From assembly GCA_946539175.1 (NCBI GenBank), contig CAMNHH010000016.1, forward strand, positions 1 to 22,221: a DNA stretch of 22,221 bases, given 5' to 3'. This document shows positions 14,498-21,448 of this stretch, in pieces. The first letter of the stretch is position 1, and every line of letters begins with the position of its first letter. Both the position numbers and the translations under genes were made by a program. The notes below the pieces were generated by a model that was not told where the DNA came from, made no database searches, and saw only the letters and a program-made list of their open reading frames with translations. Origin of the DNA: an uncultured Clostridia bacterium. Lineage in GTDB: Bacteria > Bacillota > Clostridia > Oscillospirales > Oscillospiraceae.

Positions 14498-15874
14498 ATG
14501 GAACCATCGGATCTGCGGCGGGACCGCGATTTTTTCGCCATGCTGCAGCGCCAGGCTCTGCTTCGGCCCGATCACCCGGCCCTGCGTTTTGACGCGGACT
14601 GCTGCTTGAGCTATCGGCAGCTATTGGACCGGGTCGCTCTGGAGGCCGAGCATTGGCTGGCAAGCAAAAAAAGCTGCCTTGCAGTTCTCTGCGACGGCAG
14701 CGCGGACTGTGTCTGCACCATATTCGGCGCCGCCGAGGCGGGCTTGCAGATCGTCCTCCTGGACGGTAATTTGCCGGAGGAGCAGATCGGTCCCCTGCTG
14801 CGGGCCACCGACGCGGACGCCCTCTGGGGGCAGGAAAATCTGGACGAGGACGTGACGCCATATCTGACCGGCGGCGTGACAGACGGAGCCGGGAAGCTCC
14901 TCTTCTTCACCTCCGGTACCACCAGCTCCGCCCGGGCGGTGGTGCTGAGTCAGGCCAGTCTCTGCGCCAGTGCCTGGAACGGCAGCGCGCTGCTGCCGCT
15001 CTATCCCGACGACACGCTGCTGTGTCTGCTGCCTCTGAACCACGTATTCGGCTTTGTCTGCGGTCTTCTGTGGGGGCTCAACTGCGGGGCCTGCGTGGCC
15101 CTGGGCCGGGGACCCAGGTTCTACGGCCAGGATATGCTGCATTATCGGCCCACGGCGGCTTCCGTGGTGCCGCTGCTGCTGGGCTTTTTGCTGAAGCAGC
15201 AGGCGCTGAACAAGGAACTGAATCTGGTGCTGATCGGTGCGGGCGACTGTCCCCCCGCCCTGCCAGCCGCTTTGAAGCGACAGGACATTCGGGTCAGCTT
15301 TGGCTACGGACTCACGGAGACCTCCTCCGGCGTGGCCCTCTCCCTGGGAGAGGATCCCTACGCCATGACGGTCTGCCCCGACGACCGGGTCCGCATGGCA
15401 GAGGATGGGGAGATCCTGATCGAAAACCGGAGCTGCATGATGCAGGGCTACTATCACGATCCGGACGCCACGGCAGCCGTCTTGCGGGACGGAGTGCTGC
15501 ACACGGGAGACCTGGGCCGTTTCGACGAAAACGGCCTGCTGCACATCACCGGACGGAAGAAAGAGATTTTGGTTTTCCCCGACGGCACCAAGCTCTATCT
15601 GCCGGAATACGAGGCAGGAATCGCGAAGCTTCTGCCGGAACGGGAATTCGCCGTCCTGGAACTGGACGGAAGCCCCGTCCTTTATCTGCGGGGAAGGAAA
15701 GACGAACGCGGCGCGATTTTGGCGGCCCTGGAGCCTCTGATGCGGGAGCTGCCCCTGGCGAGACGGCTGAAGGCCCTTTATCTGGACCCGGCTCCCCTGC
15801 CCCGCACCGCTACCGGAAAAATCCAAAGATGGATCATCAAAGAAAAGGTGGTATCGCAACATGACAAGAACTGA
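14498..15874 (+). CDS. Class I adenylate-forming enzyme, acyl-CoA/acyl-ACP ligase-like
   Basis: From the ATG at 14498 (AAAGGAGG at 14483-14490) the product is 458 residues, somewhat shorter than the usual 500-550. Key motifs: the A3 loop LLFFTSGTTSSARAVVLS, FGYGLTETSSG (A5), TGDLGRFDENGLLHITGRKKE (A7/A8) and the C-terminal catalytic lysine in RTATGKIQRW. The A3 loop has SSARA where most relatives have GxPKG. The enzyme would activate a carboxylic acid as its adenylate and pass it to a thiol. The next gene, overlapping by 14 bp, encodes an acyl carrier protein, so the acceptor is probably that ACP rather than CoA. An in-frame ATG at 14477 is rejected as it precedes the ribosome site. Acid chain length is unknown; the downstream thioesterase suggests medium to long chains. 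Confidence 0.85.
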   Translation: MEPSDLRRDRDFFAMLQRQALLRPDHPALRFDADCCLSYRQLLDRVALEAEHWLASKKSCLAVLCDGSADCVCTIFGAAEAGLQIVLLDGNLPEEQIGPLLRATDADALWGQENLDEDVTPYLTGGVTDGAGKLLFFTSGTTSSARAVVLSQASLCASAWNGSALLPLYPDDTLLCLLPLNHVFGFVCGLLWGLNCGACVALGRGPRFYGQDMLHYRPTAASVVPLLLGFLLKQQALNKELNLVLIGAGDCPPALPAALKRQDIRVSFGYGLTETSSGVALSLGEDPYAMTVCPDDRVRMAEDGEILIENRSCMMQGYYHDPDATAAVLRDGVLHTGDLGRFDENGLLHITGRKKEILVFPDGTKLYLPEYEAGIAKLLPEREFAVLELDGSPVLYLRGRKDERGAILAALEPLMRELPLARRLKALYLDPAPLPRTATGKIQRWIIKEKVVSQHDKN

Positions 15875-16106
15875 AATCTACGACAAGGTGCTGGAGGTTG
15901 TCCACGACTGCGTTCCCGAGACCGAGGCGCAGGAGCTGAAGGAAAGCACCGTCATCAACACGGATACAGCCATCGACTCCATGGGCTTCACGCTGATCAT
16001 CTGCCGCCTGGAGGCGGTCTTCGGCATCAAGATCCCAGACCGTCAGTGGCAGAAGCTCTACACCGTGGGTGACGTGGTAACGGCCATCGAGAAGCGGCTG
16101 AAATGA
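15861..16106 (+). CDS. Acyl carrier protein
   Basis: The 81-residue protein has the size and pattern of an acyl carrier protein. TDTAIDSMGFTLIICRLEAVF carries the phosphopantetheine serine S40 in a DSMG motif (DSL is more usual), followed by GIKIPDRQW and the end helix. It overlaps the ligase by 14 bp and the thioesterase by 4 bp, so the three are translated together. It is very likely a private carrier for this operon rather than the housekeeping AcpP, because no fatty-acid-synthase gene is nearby and the sequence is divergent and less acidic around helix 2. Confidence 0.88.
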   Translation: MTRTEIYDKVLEVVHDCVPETEAQELKESTVINTDTAIDSMGFTLIICRLEAVFGIKIPDRQWQKLYTVGDVVTAIEKRLK

Positions 16107-16816
16107 GCATGGAAGCGTATCGGCTTGCGTACAAGATCCTGTCCTCCGACGTGGATCTTGAGCGGCGCCTGCGGCTGAGCCGTCTGTTTACCCTTCTGCA
16201 GGAGGCAGCCATCGCCCACACGGAGGCCCTGGGCTTCGGGCGGGACAAGACCCTGGACCGGGGCTTTCTCTGGGTTGTGGCCCTGCAGCAGCTGAAGCTG
16301 AACCGTCTGCCGGAATATGACGAGCGGGTGATCCTGGACTCCGTGCCCGGTCAGACCATGCACACGATCTATCCCCGGTATTACCGTCTTCGGAGCGCGG
16401 AAGGAGAGCCGCTGCTGACGGGAGCCTCCATATGGACCCTAATGGATCAGCAGAGCCGGACCATGGCCGCTCCGGAACGAACCGGAGTACGGATCGACGG
16501 CATGGCGGCTGACTGGGAGTGCTTCTTCCCCAAAGCCCCCAAGGCCCCGTCGGAGGGTGAAACGGAGCAGTGGACCGTCCCCTTCAGCGTGACGGATCTG
16601 AACGGTCATATGAACAACGCCAGATATCTGGATCTGGCGGTGGACCGGCTTCCCGCCGCCCTGCGGCTGCGGCCATTGCGGGGGATCCAGGCGGAATACG
16701 CGGCAGAGATCCGGTTGGGTGAAAGCATGGAACTGCGCTGGCAGGCGGAGAAGGATCTCTTTCGGATCTCTGGCTGCCGTGAACGCCGGGTGTTCCGCTT
16801 GAGCTTTGAATACTGA
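16103..16816 (+). CDS. Acyl-ACP thioesterase (FatA/FatB-type double hot-dog)
   Basis: This 237-residue protein fits the bacterial acyl-ACP thioesterase family (about 235-250). The N-terminal half has LSRLFTLLQEAAIAHTEALGF and FLWVVALQQLKLNRLP. The second half holds TDLNGHMNNARYLDLAVD, with the catalytic asparagine and histidine N167 and H169 in the DxNxHxNN signature. It releases free fatty acid from acyl-ACP. The start overlaps the ACP stop (ATGA). Together with the ligase and ACP it would make a load-and-release cycle on a carrier, possibly for acids handled by the divergent flavoproteins. Chain specificity cannot be read. Confidence 0.88.
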   Translation: MSMEAYRLAYKILSSDVDLERRLRLSRLFTLLQEAAIAHTEALGFGRDKTLDRGFLWVVALQQLKLNRLPEYDERVILDSVPGQTMHTIYPRYYRLRSAEGEPLLTGASIWTLMDQQSRTMAAPERTGVRIDGMAADWECFFPKAPKAPSEGETEQWTVPFSVTDLNGHMNNARYLDLAVDRLPAALRLRPLRGIQAEYAAEIRLGESMELRWQAEKDLFRISGCRERRVFRLSFEY

Positions 16817-16833
16817 CACAGGAGCATAGTTGT

Positions 16834-17505
16834 ATGGACTACAAGATTTTAGACGTAAAGGCGCAGGTCCTGGCGGACAACGACAGGACCGCCGCGGAGA
16901 CGCGAACCGCTTTGGCGGAGCAGGGCGTGCTGCTGGTGAATCTGATGGGATCCCCCGGTGCGGGAAAGACCTCTTCCCTGCTGCAGCTGATCCGTCGGCT
17001 GGGCCGGGATTACCGAATCGGCGTCATGGAGGCGGACGTGGACTCCGACGTGGACGCGAGAACCGTGGCGGAGGCCGGAGCGAAGGTGATCCAGCTCCAC
17101 ACCGGCGGACTGTGCCACATGGACGCGGACATGACTGCCCGGGGCCTGGAGGCTTTGGGTGCGCAGGGCCTGGATCTGATCTTTCTGGAAAACGTGGGCA
17201 ATCTGGTCTGTCCGGCGGAATTCGACGTGGGAGCAGGAATCCGAATGATGATCCTCTCCGTTCCTGAGGGCGATGACAAGCCTTTGAAATATCCGCTGAT
17301 GTTTACGGTCAGCGATCTGATGCTGGTGAATAAAATGGACGCCGCGGAGATCTTTGATTTTGACCTGGAGGCCGCAGCCCGCAGGGCGAAGGCGCTGAAT
17401 CCCGCGATTGCTGTCATTCCGGTTTCCGCCAAGACCGGAGAAGGCTTTGACCGGGCAGCGGACTGGCTGCGCAAGCGCCTGGAGGCCGGGAGGAAAAAAC
17501 GATGA
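16834..17505 (+). CDS. hypB: HypB-like nickel GTPase, copy 1
   Basis: The 223-residue G3E GTPase has a Walker A of GSPGAGKT (39-46), the HypB metal site LCHMD (C94-H95), ENVGNLVCPAEFD (119-131), the VPEGDDKPLKYP switch segment and the guanine motif NKMD (166-169). HypB hydrolyses GTP to drive nickel insertion into [NiFe]-hydrogenase with HypA. The N-terminal His-rich store of some HypB proteins is absent. AGGAG lies 9 bases before the ATG; the gene follows the thioesterase by 17 bp and overlaps the next hypB by 4 bp. Two adjacent, clearly different hypB genes are unusual, and no hydrogenase or hypCDEF gene is in the window, so the client nickel enzyme is unknown. Confidence 0.87.
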   Translation: MDYKILDVKAQVLADNDRTAAETRTALAEQGVLLVNLMGSPGAGKTSSLLQLIRRLGRDYRIGVMEADVDSDVDARTVAEAGAKVIQLHTGGLCHMDADMTARGLEALGAQGLDLIFLENVGNLVCPAEFDVGAGIRMMILSVPEGDDKPLKYPLMFTVSDLMLVNKMDAAEIFDFDLEAAARRAKALNPAIAVIPVSAKTGEGFDRAADWLRKRLEAGRKKR

Positions 17506-18155
17506 AGCTGATCAAGCTGAACGCCAGCGTCACGGCCTCCAACGAACAGGACGCGGAGGCACTGCGGGCGCGGATGAAAGAGGCCGGGACGCTTCTGGTG
17601 AACGTCATGAGCAGCCCGGGCTCCGGCAAGACCACCCTGCTGTCCCGGATCATCCGGGATCTTTCGGACTTGAAGATCGGCGTCATGGAGGCGGATATTG
17701 AATCTGACGTGGATGCCAGACGGATCGAGGCCCTGGGCGCCAAATCCATTCAGGTCCACACATCCGGCATGTGCCACATGGACGCTGGCATGACAGCAGC
17801 CGCCTGGGAGGCCATGGAAACAAAGGACCTGGAGCTGATCTTCCTGGAAAACGTGGGCAATCTGATCTGCCCGGCGGAGTACGACACCGGCGCGGCCTTG
17901 AATCTCATGCTACTGTCCGTTCCGGAGGGGGACGACAAGCCCCTGAAATATCCCTTGATGTTTCAAAAGAGCGACGCGCTGGTGATCACGAAAACAGACG
18001 CGATGGACTTCTTCAATTTTAACCCGGAGAAATGCCGACAGAGCGTTTTGAAGCTGAATCCAGACATAAAAATCTTCCCCGTCAGCGCGAAAACCGGCGC
18101 GGGTATGGACGCTCTGGAATCCTATCTGCGCGAATCTCTGCGAGAATTCACATAA
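17502..18155 (+). CDS. hypB: HypB-like nickel GTPase, copy 2
   Basis: This 217-residue paralogue of the preceding gene keeps the HypB hallmarks: Walker A SSPGSGKT (37-44, the form I recall from E. coli and H. pylori HypB), MCHMD (C91-H92), ENVGNLICPAEYD and the VPEGDDKPLKYP switch. It differs at the guanine-specificity loop, reading TKTD where copy 1 has NKMD, so its nucleotide handling may differ. The ATGA overlap with copy 1 means equal, coupled synthesis, which would suit a heterodimer, since HypB works as a dimer. The large Fe-S flavoprotein follows 36 bp later. Confidence 0.87.
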   Translation: MKLIKLNASVTASNEQDAEALRARMKEAGTLLVNVMSSPGSGKTTLLSRIIRDLSDLKIGVMEADIESDVDARRIEALGAKSIQVHTSGMCHMDAGMTAAAWEAMETKDLELIFLENVGNLICPAEYDTGAALNLMLLSVPEGDDKPLKYPLMFQKSDALVITKTDAMDFFNFNPEKCRQSVLKLNPDIKIFPVSAKTGAGMDALESYLRESLREFT

Positions 18156-18191
18156 CAGCAAACAGAAATCATACATGAGGAGAAAAGTAGC

Positions 18192-20975
18192 ATGAAAGAT
18201 CAAAAGAACCGCATGGTAAACGAGCGGGATTTTCGTCAGGATCCCAATTACAAGCCTGCTGACCCGGAGAAGGCCAAGCTGATTCTGAAGCTCGGCACCA
18301 TGATCACGGACCGCTACCTGCAAAAGTACACCCGCAGTCTGAAATACGACGATCCCGAATATTGGGCGCTGGATGCGGTGCTGACCAAGGAGGAGGCACA
18401 GTTCCTGCTGAACTTCAAGAAAACCAGGGTTCCCTATGACATTCCCACGCTGGCGAAAATGAATCATATGTCCGAAGAAGACACCGAGAAGATGGTAAAG
18501 CATCTATGCTGGGTGGGTATGATCGAGATGACCCGGGAGGGGCCCGAGAAGACCAAGCACTACAGCGTGCCCATCTTCGTCCCCGGCTCCGCGGAGTTCA
18601 TGATGATGAACGACGAGCTGACGGCCCAGCACCCGGAGCTGGCCACCTTCTTCAATCTGATGACCCAGATGCCCCTGGAGAACGTGACTCCCATGATCCC
18701 CCTGGGCGGCGCCGGCGTCGGCATGCACGTGATTCCCGTGGAAAAGGCCATCGAGCACGAGAACCAGAGCGCCTCCGTGGAGCATATCTCCCACTGGCTG
18801 AAGAAATATGACAAGTACTCCGTTGGTCAGTGTACCTGCCGCAAGCAGCAGTCCATGCGGGGCGAGGGCTCCGGCCAGATCAACGGCGAGTTCTGCATGG
18901 GCATGGGCGATATGGCTGAGTACCAGGTGGACAAGGGGATGGGCCGCTATATCTCCTACGAGGAGGCCCTTGAGATCCTGGAGCGGGCGGAGCGCCACGG
19001 CTTCGTGCATCAGATCACCAACATCGACGGCGAAGACAAGATCGTCGCCATCTGCAACTGCGCCGCCGGCGTCTGCAACGCCCTGCGTACCTCCCAGCTC
19101 TTCAACACCCCGAACATGTCCCGCTCCGCCTACCGGGCCCACGTGGAGAAGGAAAAATGCGTGGCCTGCGGCAAGTGCGTGGAGGTTTGCCCCGTGGGGG
19201 CCGCCAAGCTGGGCCAGAAGCTCTGCACCAGGCAGGGTGAGATCGAATATCCCCTTAGTGTTCTGCCTGACAACAAGAAATGGAGCGCCGACAACTGGAA
19301 CGTCCACTACAGGGAGGACGCCAAGATCAACTGCTACGACACCGGCACAGCTCCCTGCAAAACCGCCTGCCCCGCCCATATCGCTGTGCAGGGCTATCTG
19401 AAGATGGCGAAGGAGGGCCGGTATCTGGAGGCTCTGAAGCTCATCAAGCAGGACAATCCCCTGCCCGCCGTCTGCGGTGCGGTCTGCAACCGCCGCTGTG
19501 AGGACGCCTGCACCCGGGGCACCATTGACGAGCCCATCGCCATCGACGAGGTAAAGAAGTTCGTGGCTGCCCAGGAGCTGCAGCAGGAGAACCGCTTCAT
19601 TCCCATCTGCGAGAAGGACGACGGCGGCATGTGGGGCCCCGATTATAAGATGGCTGTCATCGGCGCCGGTCCCGCGGGTCTGAGCTGCGCCTACTATCTA
19701 CGGACCCGCGGCTACGACGTGACGGTCTTTGAGAAGGATCCCCTGCCCGGCGGCATGCTGCAGTACGGCATCCCCAGCTTCCGGCTGGAGAAGGACGTAC
19801 TGGCCGCGGAAATCGACGTGCTGAAGCAGATGGGCGTGGACTTCCGCTGTGGCGTTGAGGTGGGCAAGGACGTCACCATTGCCCAGCTGAAGGAGCAGGG
19901 CTACAAGGCCTTCTATCTGGCCATCGGCATGCAGGGCGGCCGGAAGGCCGGGGTTCCCGGCGAGGACGCAAGCGGCGTGGAGTCCGGCATCGCCTTCCTG
20001 AACCGGGTCAACAAGGACCACAGCGTGCGCCTGGAGGGCGACGTGGTTGTGGTTGGCGGCGGCAACGTGGCTGTTGACGTGGCCCGTACCGCTGCCCGCA
20101 CCACCGCCGGCAAGGTCACCATGCTCTGCCTGGAGTCCGAGGCGGAAATGCCCGCTGCAAAGGACGAGGTGGAGGAAGCAAAGGAGGAGGGCATCCGGGT
20201 TCTGAACGGTTGGGGTCCCAAGGAGATCCTGGTGGAGGACGGGAAGGTCAGCGGCATCGTATTCAAGCGTTGCACCTCGGTCTTTGACGCCCAGCACCGC
20301 TTTGCGCCCAACTACGACGAAAACGACACCATCACCCTCCCCTGCTCTACGGTCCTGCAGGCCATCGGCCAGAGCGCCGTCTGGGGCAAGCTGCTGGAGG
20401 GCACCGGGGTGGAGCTGCGGCCCAACGGCACGGTGATCCACGATCCAATCACCTTCGAGACCGGCGAGCCCGGCATCTTCGTGGGCGGCGACATCGGCCA
20501 CGGCGCCAGGTTCGCCATCGACGCCATTGCCGACGGCAAGCTGGGCAGTGAATCCATGCACCGTTACGTCCATCCCGGCCAGAGCCAGACCGTCGCCAGA
20601 GATCTGCGGGAGTTCAAGGAGCTGGACAAGCGCAATATCCTGATCGATCCCCAGGGTTTTGACACCGCCAAGCGTCAGGTCCCCGGCAAGCGGGACGTAA
20701 ATCCCAGAGGGACCTTCGGAGACGTGCGTCTGAGCTTCACCGAGGAGCAGGCCAAGCAGGAAGCCTCACGCTGCCTGGGCTGCGGCGCCTCCGTGGTGGA
20801 CCTGAACCGCTGCGTGGGCTGCGGCCTGTGTACCACCCGCTGCGAATTTGACGCCATTCATTTGACCCGGGATCTGCCCGAGGCCTCCCGGATGATCCGA
20901 TGCGAGGATAAGCTGCCCGTGGTGGCCAAGTACGCGGCACAGCGGGAGATGAAGATCCTGTTCAGGAAAAAGTAA
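18192..20975 (+). CDS. Large multi-cluster Fe-S flavoprotein (GltD/NfnB-like), copy 2
   Basis: The 927-residue protein is a full-length paralogue of the gene at 7335-10148, alike in every domain. It has the N-terminal helical/winged-helix-like part (LTKEEAQFLLNFKKTRVPY), a cysteine module (C214/C216, C288/C290/C295), a ferredoxin motif C323/326/329/333 and the GltD-type cysteine domain (PCKTACPAHI, then CGAVCNRRCEDAC). FAD (GAGPAG near 490) and NAD(P) (GGGNVAVDVA) folds follow, and a final cluster CVGCGLCTTRCEF. It presumably shuttles electrons between NAD(P)H, ferredoxin and a partner. GAGGAG precedes the ATG. It lies between hypB and hypA, so the nickel chaperones and this redox protein are co-expressed. 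Whether the two copies serve different donors or different partner enzymes is open. Confidence 0.85.
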   Translation: MKDQKNRMVNERDFRQDPNYKPADPEKAKLILKLGTMITDRYLQKYTRSLKYDDPEYWALDAVLTKEEAQFLLNFKKTRVPYDIPTLAKMNHMSEEDTEKMVKHLCWVGMIEMTREGPEKTKHYSVPIFVPGSAEFMMMNDELTAQHPELATFFNLMTQMPLENVTPMIPLGGAGVGMHVIPVEKAIEHENQSASVEHISHWLKKYDKYSVGQCTCRKQQSMRGEGSGQINGEFCMGMGDMAEYQVDKGMGRYISYEEALEILERAERHGFVHQITNIDGEDKIVAICNCAAGVCNALRTSQLFNTPNMSRSAYRAHVEKEKCVACGKCVEVCPVGAAKLGQKLCTRQGEIEYPLSVLPDNKKWSADNWNVHYREDAKINCYDTGTAPCKTACPAHIAVQGYLKMAKEGRYLEALKLIKQDNPLPAVCGAVCNRRCEDACTRGTIDEPIAIDEVKKFVAAQELQQENRFIPICEKDDGGMWGPDYKMAVIGAGPAGLSCAYYLRTRGYDVTVFEKDPLPGGMLQYGIPSFRLEKDVLAAEIDVLKQMGVDFRCGVEVGKDVTIAQLKEQGYKAFYLAIGMQGGRKAGVPGEDASGVESGIAFLNRVNKDHSVRLEGDVVVVGGGNVAVDVARTAARTTAGKVTMLCLESEAEMPAAKDEVEEAKEEGIRVLNGWGPKEILVEDGKVSGIVFKRCTSVFDAQHRFAPNYDENDTITLPCSTVLQAIGQSAVWGKLLEGTGVELRPNGTVIHDPITFETGEPGIFVGGDIGHGARFAIDAIADGKLGSESMHRYVHPGQSQTVARDLREFKELDKRNILIDPQGFDTAKRQVPGKRDVNPRGTFGDVRLSFTEEQAKQEASRCLGCGASVVDLNRCVGCGLCTTRCEFDAIHLTRDLPEASRMIRCEDKLPVVAKYAAQREMKILFRKK

Positions 20976-21043
20976 GCAGCCGGGTATGGAGAATAAGGAT
21001 TTATCGCCTCGCCCGGAACGACAGGAGCACAGAGGGTTTATCA

Positions 21044-21388
21044 ATGCATGAGATGGGTATCGTCCTCCATCTGGCCAAGACCCTGGACCAGACCGCGGAG
21101 GAACACAAGCTGACCGCCATCGGCAAGGTGGTTTTGCAGGTAGGCGAGGTCTCCGGGATCATGACGGATCTCTTTACCGACGCCTGGGACTATTTCAAGG
21201 TCCGGCATCCGGTTTTGAAGGACAGCACTCTGGTGCTGGAGACCATTCCTGCCGTTACCTGGTGCGACCATTGCAAGCGCACGTACGAGACTGTGAAATA
21301 CGGCAAAACCTGCCCCCACTGCGGCTCCGGTGAGACCTGGCTGCAGCAGGGCAACGAGTGCGTCATCAAGGAGATCGAGGCGGAATAA
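21044..21388 (+). CDS. hypA: HypA, nickel/zinc hydrogenase maturation protein
   Basis: The 114-residue protein has the standard HypA length and layout. It begins MHEMGIV, whose His2 starts the nickel site, and carries a zinc finger C74-x2-C77-x12-C90-x2-C93 (WCDHCKRTY, then CPHCGSG). HypA hands nickel to HypB or to the target enzyme. AGAGGG lies about 7 bases before the ATG, and the gene follows the Fe-S flavoprotein by 68 bp. It is the last gene of the plus-strand operon before a strong terminator. Its separation from hypB by a redox gene and the absence of hypC, D, E, F are unusual. Confidence 0.93.
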   Translation: MHEMGIVLHLAKTLDQTAEEHKLTAIGKVVLQVGEVSGIMTDLFTDAWDYFKVRHPVLKDSTLVLETIPAVTWCDHCKRTYETVKYGKTCPHCGSGETWLQQGNECVIKEIEAE

Positions 21389-21394
21389 GTTCAT

Positions 21395-21440
21395 AAGAAA
21401 ATCGCTTCCCAGGAAAGCCTGAGAAGCGATTTTTTCTTAT
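21395..21440. terminator. Bidirectional rho-independent terminator between hypA and guaB
   Basis: AATCGCTTC (21400-21408) pairs with GAAGCGATT (21423-21431); inside, CAGG and CCTG pair around AAAG. The stem is flanked by an A-rich stretch on the left and TTTTTTCTT on the right, so both strands have a good U-tract. It ends the hypA operon and the convergent IMP dehydrogenase gene, whose stop lies about 10 bp away. Confidence 0.92.
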
Positions 21441-21448
21441 ACTTATGC

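Noticed and set aside
14621..15862. Long minus-strand frame opposite the acyl ligase
   Set aside because: It is antisense to a gene with intact adenylation motifs; the Q/G/H-rich product has no recognisable fold.
16834..21388. A [NiFe]-hydrogenase operon
   Set aside because: Only hypA and hypB homologues are present; no hydrogenase subunit, hypC, hypD, hypE, hypF or maturation protease is found in the window.
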